Source: Puniceicoccales bacterium (GTDB taxonomy: Bacteria > Verrucomicrobiota > Verrucomicrobiia > Opitutales > LL51). From it: a DNA stretch of 6,692 bases. The first letter of the stretch is position 1. The number at the start of each line of letters is the position of its first letter. This document shows positions 1-6,138 of this stretch, one piece after another. Where the stretch lies: positions 1 through 6,692 of the forward strand of contig JAISBJ010000079.1 in assembly GCA_031266235.1 (NCBI GenBank), read 5' to 3'. A program made the position numbers and the translations under genes. The notes below the pieces were generated by a model. That model saw only the letters and a list, made by a program, of their open reading frames with translations. It searched no databases and was not told the DNA's origin.

Positions 1-137
1 AGTGGGCAAAAAATCTGGCCAATTTTTACTGCCGACCCAACATACCCAGCCAAGCGCGCTCAAATATTATATTCCGCTCCGACTTTCGGGCTCAAAACCT
101 GGATCTGCGGAGCGCCGTAGGTGAACTCGTCCAAAAA
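1..137 (-). pseudogene. duplicated 3' fragment of the beta-CASP gene (copy A)
   Basis: These 137 bases match 195-331 at a fixed offset of 194, with three differences (3/197, 16/210, 111/305). Positions 60-137 correspond to the last 26 codons, including the TGA, of the intact beta-CASP gene to the right. The single difference in the coding part (111/305) is a silent Ala codon change, GCC to GCT. Immediately upstream in the same frame (138-140, read on the minus strand) is a TAA, so the copy cannot be part of an open gene. Only 57 bases (138-194) separate it from copy B, so at most about 19 more codons could belong to it. The copy reaches the window edge, so its left boundary is unknown. It is probably a remnant of a partial tandem duplication, with no expected product. 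Confidence 0.85.
5..33 (-). terminator. second copy of the A/T-tract hairpin
   Basis: This is the duplicated counterpart of the hairpin at 199-227. GGCA (5-8) pairs with TGCC (30-33), and AAAAAT (9-14) with ATTTTT (22-27). The one substitution (position 16) falls in the loop, so the stem is preserved. It could act as a back-up terminator for leftward transcripts that read through the first hairpin. Confidence 0.3.
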
Positions 138-194
138 TTAACGCCGCAACTCTCCACTCAAACACATCAAAAAATCATTGGAGCGGTGGAAATT

Positions 195-331
195 AGGGGG
201 CAAAAAATCCGGCCAATTTTTACTGCCGACCCAACATACCCAGCCAAGCGCGCTCAAATATTATATTCCGCTCCGACTTTCGGGCTCAAAACCTGGATCT
301 GCGGGGCGCCGTAGGTGAACTCGTCCAAAAA
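195..331 (-). repeat. direct repeat copy B, at the 3' end of the intact beta-CASP gene
   Basis: This is the partner of the repeat at 1-137, 134/137 identical and in the same orientation. Positions 254-331 are the live C-terminal codons of the beta-CASP gene, and 195-253 are its downstream flank with a hairpin. The match stops sharply at 331/137. The intact gene continues on the right, and unrelated or strongly diverged sequence follows copy A. Confidence 0.9.
199..227 (-). terminator. A/T-tract hairpin downstream of the beta-CASP gene
   Basis: On the minus strand this lies 26-54 bases past the TGA of the beta-CASP gene. GGCA (199-202) pairs with TGCC (224-227), and AAAAAT (203-208) pairs with ATTTTT (216-221). 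A 2-nt bulge is left at 222-223, with a 7-nt loop at 209-215. Read leftward, the T-run lies within the 3' arm of the hairpin rather than after it, so this is not a textbook intrinsic terminator. It is the best candidate for ending the leftward transcript. Confidence 0.4.
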
Positions 332-1621
332 CCAGTTGCGCGACTCCTCACTCCCATGGGTCAAAACGATAGCCCGCGGGTCTAAACGAATCGCCGCCTG
401 CAACAATTCCTCGCGGTCCGCATGCCCGCTGAGATCAAAGCGCTCAATCGCCGCACGAATGGGCGTCGAATAGCCGAGCGTGGAAAATAAAAAATTGCCC
501 CCCGACGTCGCCGATAATAGCTGCCCGCCAGGCGTCTCGGGATCGCAGTACCCCACAAAACAAATGCTATTTTTGGCGTTCCCCAGTAAACACGCGGCGA
601 TGTTGTAGGAAGGCGTGTTTTCCACCATCATCCCGCTGCTAATGACAAAAATCGTCGGCTTGTCCGGCTCGTCCCCGGGCTTGAAATACTTCGTCTTGCT
701 CAGCGAAATCACCCCCAAATCCTTCAAAACACTTTTTCTGAACAGCAGCGAAGGATGTTTCTGGGAAATCTCGTCGAACGTGTCCATGAGCGCTAAACCC
801 AGTCCGGAACAAATAATTGGCACTTTTTTATCAATTTTTTTCGCCTTTACCGCCTCCTGTAAAATCGTCAAAACCTCCTGCGTCCGCCCCAGCGCAAACG
901 TCGGAATCAATACCGAGCCCTTCCGCTGCAGCGTGTACTGGATCGTCAAAAGGAGACGCTCGATCTCGAATTCAATTTGCTTTTGCTCCACCCGCTCCGT
1001 AGAACCGCGCGTTGTCTCCATAACCAACGTATCAATTTTTTCCTCCGGCCACTTCCCTCCCAAAAGAATCTTTTGGCGGCGAAAAAGGACGTCCCCCGTA
1101 AAAAATATCTTCCGATGCTTGTACTCCAAGAGCACCCCGCCGGCACCGACGACGTGCCCCGCATCAAAAAATTCAATGCCGATGCTCTCACCGCCCTTGC
1201 GGAACGTGCGCCGCATGCCATAGCGCATCTCAAAAAAATGCTCGTCCAACCCCTCGATCTCGCTCTTTTCGAAGAGGGGATACTCTTTTATGCCGAGTTC
1301 GCGCCGCTGATGTTTCATCACCACGTAACTATTTTCGAGCAAAATCGGCATGATTATTCGCGATTGTGGGGTTACGAGGAGGCGCGCCTGGGGGTGATCG
1401 CGCATGAGAATCGGGATGGAACCGATGTGATCCAGGTGGCAATGGGTGGCGACGACGAAGTCGAGGGAACGGGACGGAATTTCGGAAAAATTGGGCAGCG
1501 CCGCTAAGCCCACCTCCCGCGGACTCATCCCCGCGTCAATCACCATGCTAAAGGGCCCCAACTTCACGTAATGGCAATTCGCGCCAATGTCACATTCCGG
1601 ATTCAAATCTTTAAAAAACAT
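254..1621 (-). CDS. beta-CASP metallo-beta-lactamase-fold ribonuclease-like protein
   Basis: The product is a probable zinc-dependent cytoplasmic nuclease acting on RNA. Numbered from the ATG at 1621 (455 aa), it has HxHxDH at 60-65, the motif 3 His in GHVVG (H156) and the motif 4 Asp in TGD (D177). The beta-CASP motifs follow: A (E202 in METTRG), B (H400 in SGHAD) and C (H422 in THG). A His at motif C is typical of RNA-acting members; DNA-acting members such as Artemis usually have Val. No KH or other RNA-binding domain follows. The open frame extends to a TTG at 1705, but that start has no Shine-Dalgarno sequence. The ATG at 1621 is preceded by GGAAAG (1625-1630) and is followed directly by the conserved-looking beta-strand region, so I prefer it. 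The gene is last of three co-directional genes, and its final codons are duplicated at 60-137. The substrate is unknown. Family certain, start about 70%. Confidence 0.9.
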   Translation of the reverse strand: MFFKDLNPECDIGANCHYVKLGPFSMVIDAGMSPREVGLAALPNFSEIPSRSLDFVVATHCHLDHIGSIPILMRDHPQARLLVTPQSRIIMPILLENSYVVMKHQRRELGIKEYPLFEKSEIEGLDEHFFEMRYGMRRTFRKGGESIGIEFFDAGHVVGAGGVLLEYKHRKIFFTGDVLFRRQKILLGGKWPEEKIDTLVMETTRGSTERVEQKQIEFEIERLLLTIQYTLQRKGSVLIPTFALGRTQEVLTILQEAVKAKKIDKKVPIICSGLGLALMDTFDEISQKHPSLLFRKSVLKDLGVISLSKTKYFKPGDEPDKPTIFVISSGMMVENTPSYNIAACLLGNAKNSICFVGYCDPETPGGQLLSATSGGNFLFSTLGYSTPIRAAIERFDLSGHADREELLQAAIRLDPRAIVLTHGSEESRNWFLDEFTYGAPQIQVLSPKVGAEYNI

Positions 1622-1636
1622 CTTCTTTCCGCTCGC

Positions 1637-1663
1637 ATCATAGCAAAAATTCCGGCCTGTCGA
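1637..1663 (-). promoter_or_regulatory. possible promoter for the beta-CASP gene
   Basis: Read leftward there is TCGACA (1663-1658, 5/6 to the -35 consensus), a 15-nt spacer and TATGAT (1642-1637, 5/6 to the -10 consensus). TGC just before it gives an extended -10. The predicted transcript would begin about 10-15 nt before the ATG at 1621 and include the GGAAAG ribosome binding site. The site lies inside the longer TTG-initiated frame, which argues that frame is not the true one. The short spacer is a weakness. Confidence 0.4.
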
Positions 1664-1737
1664 GCCTATGTTGTCTGTCCCGGGAAATTCGGTCAAAATT
1701 TTCAAAAAAATTTAATTTATTTTCGTCAATCGGCGCC

Positions 1738-2640
1738 CTAGGGGTACAAAGCGACGTCGGGTTTTTTGGCGTGGACAATGAATCGGCGAATCTCCGCGAC
1801 CGCCTCGTCGCCGGCGTCCTCCAGCACGTAGTGCCCGCAATCTTCGTAAATAATTCCCTTCGCCTTCGGAAAAAATTGCCGCCATTCTTGTAAAAATGAT
1901 TCCGTAAAACAAAAATCGCCCTCGCCCCATAAAAGTAAAATTTTCTTCTGACTCAGTAAAAATAATTCACTTTCGATCCTCGCCAGCGTGTCCCAAGACG
2001 GGTGGCTCGGCGCCAGCGGAATGTCTTTTACAAACCGATCAATGGCAATGCGGTTTTTCCAGGAATTGTAGGGAAATTTGTATCCCAGCGCCGCCTTCGA
2101 TTCCAATCCCCTCGCGCTCGCCATGAAATTGGAACACCGAACAAAGGCATTTGCCCCGCGGATCAACGCCGTCCCCAGCAGGGGAATTTTGCAAAGGGCA
2201 ATCCGTTTGGGAATTTGGGAAGAATGGAAAGCGGCGCCATTCATGATCACGAGGCTCTCGATGCGCTCCGGCCAACGCTCCGCCAATGCCATTCCGATCG
2301 CACAGCCCCAATCGTGCATCACCAAATGAAACCGACCTAACTTGAGATACTCCGCCACTTTTTGCGCATTATGAATGTGATTGGCCAGGCGGTAGGAGTA
2401 ATTTTGTGGCTTGTCGGAAAGCCCACAGCCCATGTGATCGATGGCGATGCAGCGGAAAGTCGACCGGAGATTTTTAATCAAATTGCGGTAATAAAACGAC
2501 CACGTCGGATTCCCGTGGAGCATCAGCACCGCGTCGCCCTCGCCCTCGTCCACGTAGTGAATGCGATTTCCCTGGCCCACGTCCAAAAAACGCCCCCTGA
2601 AGGGATACTCCTCCTTCAACACTCTCGGCAATGTTTTCAT
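1738..2640 (-). CDS. alpha/beta hydrolase, haloalkane dehalogenase/OleB type
   Basis: This is a 300-residue alpha/beta-fold enzyme with an aspartate nucleophile. The oxyanion/halide motif HGNPTW is at 42-47. The nucleophile elbow is H-D110-W111-G, the catalytic acid is D242 in LLLWGEGD, and the catalytic His is H270 in CGHYVLED. N44 and W111 match the usual halide-binding pair. The acid lies after strand 7, not after strand 6 as in the DhaA subfamily. The cap region (about 135-215) and the overall sequence recall OleB of the olefin pathway, which decarboxylates beta-lactones, and the related HLD-III dehalogenases. This is recognition from memory, and no oleA, oleC or oleD is in the window. 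The gene starts on the base after the prc stop (TAG-ATG), with AAGGA five bases upstream, so it is very likely co-transcribed and coupled to prc. A cytoplasmic location is expected because no signal peptide is seen. Fold and catalytic triad are secure; the substrate is not. Confidence 0.9.
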   Translation of the reverse strand: MKTLPRVLKEEYPFRGRFLDVGQGNRIHYVDEGEGDAVLMLHGNPTWSFYYRNLIKNLRSTFRCIAIDHMGCGLSDKPQNYSYRLANHIHNAQKVAEYLKLGRFHLVMHDWGCAIGMALAERWPERIESLVIMNGAAFHSSQIPKRIALCKIPLLGTALIRGANAFVRCSNFMASARGLESKAALGYKFPYNSWKNRIAIDRFVKDIPLAPSHPSWDTLARIESELFLLSQKKILLLWGEGDFCFTESFLQEWRQFFPKAKGIIYEDCGHYVLEDAGDEAVAEIRRFIVHAKKPDVALYP

Positions 2641-5118
2641 CTAAATCCTTAAAAAATCAGCCACAACGCGTAAAGTTTCCTTTAAATGCGTGTCAATTCG
2701 CTCCAATTCCAACGCATCTTTTTCCTCGTCCTCCTCCTTTTTTTTACGATCTTTTTCGGCGTTGCGGGCCTCGACCACGTCCAGTAAAATTTCTTTAAAA
2801 GGCGTATTATTTTTAGCGAGGAGTTTCATCCGCTCATCGATCGACTGCTGGACCATCTCATCTTCGCGCTTCTCCGACCGGCGCTTCTCCAAATTAACCG
2901 ACAGACTCTTCGCGTCGAGTACCTTCTTCAGGCGCGCGATGCGGTCATTGAGGAGCTGAAATTCTGGGTTTTCCCGCTGCCGCTGCTGGCTCCCCTCCCG
3001 CAATTTCACTAGCATTTCCGCCGAAATCTTGCTCTGCGGTTTCAGATCCAGGGCGGCGATCGAATCCCACTCGATGGCGTGCGGTAGGTCCGATTCTCCC
3101 ACGGGCAAAAGGGAGTCGAAGGAGGGGTAGGCGATGTCGGACTCCACGCCCTTAATCTGCGTCGAAAGGCCACTGGGGCGGTACCACTTCTGAATCGTCA
3201 GCCGCGACGCCCCCAAATTTTCCTTGTATTGGAACTTCGAAAAAAGCTGCTCCATGGGCAGTAAAACCTGAACCGTCCCCTTGCCGTGGGTATTTTGATC
3301 GCCGACGATGACCGCCCGATTGTGGTCCTTCAGCGCCCCCGCTAAAATCTCCGCCGCCGAAGCACTCATCTTCGAAACCAACACAACCAGCGGACCGTCC
3401 CATAAAATCTGATTCGTTTTCGTATCAAAGCGCTCCACGTTGCCGTACTGCCCGCGCACCTGCACAATCGGCCCCTCCGTGAATACCCCGCCGATGAGTA
3501 CCGACTGCTCCAAAATCCCGCCGCTATTGTCGCGCAAATCCAAAACCAAACCTTCAATTTTTTCCTTTTTTAACTTCTGTATCAAAGCCACCATGTCCGA
3601 CACGCTGTCCGAATTGCCGGCCTCTTTTTCGTTATTTCCGTAAAAACTTGGTAAATGGAGGACGCCGATGGGCCGTTCCCGGTCGCCGTCTTTGAACTGG
3701 AAAACTTTCGCACTGGCGCGGCTCTCGGTCAACTCAATCTCATCCCGCGTCAGCGTGACCACCTTCAATTCGTTGACGTCGCCCGCCGGCTGTAATTTTA
3801 CAAAAACTTTCGTACCTTTTTTACCGCGCAGCAGCTTGGAAATTTTATTGATCAGCATGCCCGAAACATCCGTATAATGCTCGCTTTCCTGGCCGATGGC
3901 GACGATGTGATCCCCCACCTGAATTTCCTTACTCCGCGCCGCAGGACCGCCGGGAATGAGTTCCTTGATGGCGCAGCAGCCATTTTCGTCGCCCAAATAG
4001 GCGCCGATCCCCACAAAAGAATGGTGGAGCGATTCCCGCAGATCCTCCATGGACTCGTGGGACATGAACGCCGTATGGGGGTCGTAAACCCGCGCGATGC
4101 TGTTCAAAAAGTGCTCCTGGATGATCCACGGCTCCAGCTGAGAGACGTTGCGCAGGTGGCTCTGGTAGCGCTGCTTGATATTTTTCTTCGCCAACTCGAT
4201 TTTTTCATCAAATTTTAGCGGCAATTTGACATCGCCGCCGTCGCAGTGGAGGCGATAGACATTGCTCATGATGCGGCAAGGGAGGGTTAAACTGCGATTG
4301 AATTTAAACACTTCGCGCACATTTCGGGCGATGCAGCGGTGAATTTTGGACGGTTTTTGGGGCTCGCGCTTCTGGATTTTAGGGGACGTGAACCACCGCT
4401 TTATTTCCTTTAGAAGGAGGCCCAGGGTGCGATTTTTACTTTTTTGTGACGCCTCGATGATGGCTCGTTCGCGACGCCGCGACGCCGCTTCCTCCAAAAC
4501 AATTTCATTGACAACCTCGAAATTTAAACGGTTTTCCCACAATTTTTCGAGCGCCTCCCGATGACGCACAAAATCCTCCTTCTCCCGATCAAAAACAAAT
4601 ACTTCGTCGGAATAGAGCTCAAATTGGTTGGAATCGATGCGTTTGAAAATCCACTGCACTCGGTCGCGAATCTTCTGGCGGTAGGCGTCAAAAATCGAGA
4701 ATCCGGGCGTCAAACTCCCGCTGTTGAGAAACGTATCGAGGGTCGGCGCAAAGCGCTTTGTAAAATTATCGACGTCGCTTTGTAAAAGAAACATTTTCGA
4801 AACGTCAATGTGGGCCATGTACTCTTCGAGGATTTTTTTGAAGTCGAGATTTTTAAGTTTTTTGTGCAAATAGTGGACCTCCTCCAGGCACTTCATCATG
4901 CAAATCGTCTCCAAACGCATCGCGCTCGTCGGTTCTAGGTCCGCAAATTGCGGTTCTTCCCAGAGGATCTCGGCACTTGTTTTTTCCTGTTTTTCGCCTT
5001 TGGATACCCGCAGCGCAGGGGGATTCGACGTCGCACTCGGCCCTTCGTCGGCACATATCCCACAACAAATGGCAAAAGAAATGCTGAGTAATAAAAAAAA
5101 TTTCCGATTAAACATCAT
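2641..5118 (-). CDS. prc: periplasmic tail-specific protease Prc (S41 family)
   Basis: This 825-residue serine protease should degrade periplasmic proteins from their C-terminal tails. A signal peptide spans about 1-23 (basic start, hydrophobic core, likely cut after A23). The order is N-terminal helical domain (about 60-350, ending in DPHTAF), PDZ domain (about 365-455, GIGAYLG and GGPAA), S41 catalytic domain (about 470-680) and a complete C-terminal TSP domain. By spacing to E. coli Prc (S452, D463, K477), the catalytic residues are S587 in KMSASAAE, D598 and K613 in HGKGTVQ. E. coli Prc is 682 residues. The excess lies mainly in an apparent basic insertion at about 225-300 and a charged stretch at 788-806. 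It is the first gene of a leftward block, and the next gene starts with no gap. The start is ATG at 5118; a second ATG at 5115 is equally possible. No good Shine-Dalgarno precedes it. Confidence 0.96.
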   Translation of the reverse strand: MMFNRKFFLLLSISFAICCGICADEGPSATSNPPALRVSKGEKQEKTSAEILWEEPQFADLEPTSAMRLETICMMKCLEEVHYLHKKLKNLDFKKILEEYMAHIDVSKMFLLQSDVDNFTKRFAPTLDTFLNSGSLTPGFSIFDAYRQKIRDRVQWIFKRIDSNQFELYSDEVFVFDREKEDFVRHREALEKLWENRLNFEVVNEIVLEEAASRRRERAIIEASQKSKNRTLGLLLKEIKRWFTSPKIQKREPQKPSKIHRCIARNVREVFKFNRSLTLPCRIMSNVYRLHCDGGDVKLPLKFDEKIELAKKNIKQRYQSHLRNVSQLEPWIIQEHFLNSIARVYDPHTAFMSHESMEDLRESLHHSFVGIGAYLGDENGCCAIKELIPGGPAARSKEIQVGDHIVAIGQESEHYTDVSGMLINKISKLLRGKKGTKVFVKLQPAGDVNELKVVTLTRDEIELTESRASAKVFQFKDGDRERPIGVLHLPSFYGNNEKEAGNSDSVSDMVALIQKLKKEKIEGLVLDLRDNSGGILEQSVLIGGVFTEGPIVQVRGQYGNVERFDTKTNQILWDGPLVVLVSKMSASAAEILAGALKDHNRAVIVGDQNTHGKGTVQVLLPMEQLFSKFQYKENLGASRLTIQKWYRPSGLSTQIKGVESDIAYPSFDSLLPVGESDLPHAIEWDSIAALDLKPQSKISAEMLVKLREGSQQRQRENPEFQLLNDRIARLKKVLDAKSLSVNLEKRRSEKREDEMVQQSIDERMKLLAKNNTPFKEILLDVVEARNAEKDRKKKEEDEEKDALELERIDTHLKETLRVVADFLRI
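2646..2650 (-). promoter_or_regulatory. ribosome binding site of the hydrolase gene, inside prc
   Basis: AAGGA on the minus strand ends five bases before the ATG at 2640. It lies within the last codons of prc, which supports translational coupling between the two genes and fixes the hydrolase start. Confidence 0.7.
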
Positions 5119-5132
5119 CCACCAGTCGCCCG

Positions 5133-5160
5133 ATTATTTACACGCTCGCATTTTTAGCAA
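5133..5160 (-). promoter_or_regulatory. probable promoter of prc and the leftward operon
   Basis: Read leftward there is TTGCTA (5160-5155, 4/6 to the -35 consensus), a 16-nt spacer and AATAAT (5138-5133, 5/6 to the -10 consensus). Transcription would start near 5126, only about 8 nt before the ATG at 5118. That leaves no room for a normal ribosome binding site. Confidence 0.5.
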
Positions 5161-5166
5161 GTCTAT

Positions 5167-5262
5167 AAAATAATCTTGCGTTCCCGGGCACGAAAAATAC
5201 CTCTACTCCCCAGCGCAGGCATAGTATAGCGGTAATACGCGAGCTTCCCAAGCTTGAATCGA
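5167..5262. repeat. tandem direct repeat, left copy (tRNA-Gly 5' part and upstream flank)
   Basis: These 96 bases match 5277-5372 at an offset of 110, with three differences (5206/5316, 5230/5340, 5236/5346). The unit contains 48 bases upstream of the tRNA gene and the first 48 nt of the tRNA itself. The upstream part includes TTGCGT about 35 bases before the tRNA start, but there is no convincing -10. Any tRNA promoter has therefore been duplicated too. Fourteen unrelated bases (5263-5276) separate the copies. Confidence 0.92.
5215..5262 (+). pseudogene. truncated tRNA-Gly(CCC) gene
   Basis: This has the 5' acceptor strand, D arm, complete anticodon arm (loop TTCCCAA) and variable region of tRNA-Gly. 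It breaks off at the first bases of the T stem. No T arm or 3' acceptor strand follows, so no mature tRNA can form. Its D stem is fully paired (GTAT 5224-5227 with ATAC 5235-5238), unlike that of the complete gene 110 bases downstream. Confidence 0.85.
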
Positions 5263-5276
5263 AACCCAATTTCCAC

Positions 5277-5372
5277 AAAATAATCTTGCGTTCCCGGGCA
5301 CGAAAAATACCTCTATTCCCCAGCGCAGGCATAGTATAGGGGTAACACGCGAGCTTCCCAAGCTTGAATCGA
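5277..5372. repeat. tandem direct repeat, right copy
   Basis: This is the partner of 5167-5262, 93/96 identical and in the same orientation. It runs from the upstream flank through the anticodon arm of the complete tRNA-Gly gene and ends at the beginning of the T stem. The 5316 difference changes CTCTAC to CTCTAT just upstream of the tRNA, in the region where a -10 element would lie. Confidence 0.92.
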
Positions 5373-5395
5373 GGGTTCGATTCCCTCTGCCTGCA
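5325..5395 (+). tRNA. tRNA-Gly, anticodon CCC
   Basis: This 71-nt cloverleaf reads GGG codons. The acceptor stem GCAGGCA (5325-5331) pairs perfectly with TGCCTGC (5388-5394), and the discriminator is A5395. The anticodon stem is CGAGC/GCTTG (one G.U pair) around TTCCCAA, with CCC at 5357-5359. The T stem GAGGG/CCCTC (5371-5375, 5383-5387) encloses TTCGATT. The D loop has the GG pair. The D stem GTAT (5334-5337) with ACAC (5345-5348) has one A.C mismatch (5336/5346). The bases after the discriminator are CCC rather than CCA, so CCA must be added enzymatically. The gene stands between divergent protein genes and has no clear terminator. Confidence 0.92.
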
Positions 5396-5438
5396 CCCCA
5401 TCCGGCGTAAATGCCCGAAATTCTGGGGAAAATATTCC

Positions 5439-5466
5439 TAGTCAACGGGGCAGATAACCTTATACC
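5439..5466 (+). promoter_or_regulatory. possible promoter of the rightward operon
   Basis: TAGTCA (5439-5444, 4/6 to the -35 consensus), a 16-nt spacer and TATACC (5461-5466, 4/6 to the -10 consensus). The start point would be near 5473, almost at the ATG at 5476, implying a nearly leaderless transcript. No sigma-54 type GG-N10-GC element is seen in 5396-5475. Read-through from the tRNA gene is an alternative. Confidence 0.35.
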
Positions 5467-5475
5467 ATAGCGGCG

Positions 5476-6138
5476 ATGAGTGATTTTGAAAATGAATACG
5501 ACTTTAGCGACGAAGATTTTTTCAACGATCACTGGTCCGAAAAGGATTGGAAGCTCTACCTCGAAAAGGCCGATTTACAAGTATCGCTCTTCCTCAACCT
5601 CTTCATTTCCTCCCGAAATATCGTCAATCACATGGAACACATCGCCCTACAGATGGCTTGGAGTAAGGAGGCGGAGGGGAAGTTCCCCGATAATTTTTTC
5701 CGCAGCAAAGGCTCTCCGGACACGATCCACACGCATCCCGTCACGACCGTTACCCGCGGATTGTATCAATTTTTGTCAAAAAACTGGGAAATTTTTCTAG
5801 AATCTTCAAAAACGACGGACATCAAACTCTGCTGGCTTTACGCCCAATTGCTCAACAGCGGCGAGCGCAACGCCCTCTACGCCATTTCGTGCATGAACGC
5901 GGGGGATGCTTCGCTGGCGGTCTGCCACTTCAAAAATGCACTGCAAATCCTGAATTTCACGATGGAAATGATTCAAAAAATTCCTAAAAATTCGCTAAAA
6001 ATTAACGTCGTTTTCCAAGACGCACTCATCGCGTGTTTCGATTTACGGGAAATTTGGATTAGGGTGATGGAGTCCTGCAAAAACCCGGAGGAGGACGACG
6101 GCGGCGACGATGAAGGCGAAAGCGAAGATGAACCATGA
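5476..6138 (+). CDS. unrecognised acidic-ended helical protein, coupled to a response regulator
   Basis: I do not recognise this 220-residue protein. It has no signal peptide or membrane segment, so it is probably cytoplasmic. The first 20 residues are rich in Asp, Glu and Phe, and the last 18 (from about 203) are almost entirely Asp, Glu, Gly and Pro. The middle is predicted mainly helical from composition. A stretch at about 125-165 (AQLLNSGERNALYAISCMNAGDASLAVCHF) has a TPR-like small/large pattern without a clear repeat. No kinase, receiver, helix-turn-helix or metal motif is visible. Its TGA overlaps the ATG of the NtrC-type regulator gene (ATGA at 6135-6138), so the two are co-translated and probably act together, for example as a partner or modulator of that regulator. 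This role is inference. No Shine-Dalgarno precedes the ATG. A real gene is very likely; its function is unknown. Confidence 0.8.
   Translation: MSDFENEYDFSDEDFFNDHWSEKDWKLYLEKADLQVSLFLNLFISSRNIVNHMEHIALQMAWSKEAEGKFPDNFFRSKGSPDTIHTHPVTTVTRGLYQFLSKNWEIFLESSKTTDIKLCWLYAQLLNSGERNALYAISCMNAGDASLAVCHFKNALQILNFTMEMIQKIPKNSLKINVVFQDALIACFDLREIWIRVMESCKNPEEDDGGDDEGESEDEP

Noticed and set aside
615..1507. Rightward open frames opposite the beta-CASP gene (615-1223 and 977-1507)
   Set aside because: They lie antisense to a gene with all family motifs, encode no recognisable domain and lack start signals, so they are shadow frames.
5047..5118. Lipoprotein signal in Prc (cysteines at 18, 19 and 22)
   Set aside because: The residues before each cysteine do not fit a lipobox. 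An ordinary signal peptide cut near A23 fits better.
5215..5395. Integration (att) site of a mobile element at tRNA-Gly
   Set aside because: Att duplications normally copy the tRNA 3' end and flank an element. Here the 5' half is duplicated only 110 bases away, with nothing between.
5396..5428. Terminator after the tRNA, from CCCCA and TGGGG
   Set aside because: The five-base stem closes a 23-nt interior with little inner pairing, and no T-run follows.
5396..5475. Sigma-54 promoter in front of the operon carrying the NtrC-type regulator
   Set aside because: No GG-N10-GC core with the flanking consensus was found. A weak sigma-70-like site is the better candidate.
5138..5532. Leftward open frames across the tRNA region with internally repeated protein sequence
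   Set aside because: The repetition comes from the duplicated tRNA DNA, and the frames run through a tRNA gene. They are not protein-coding.
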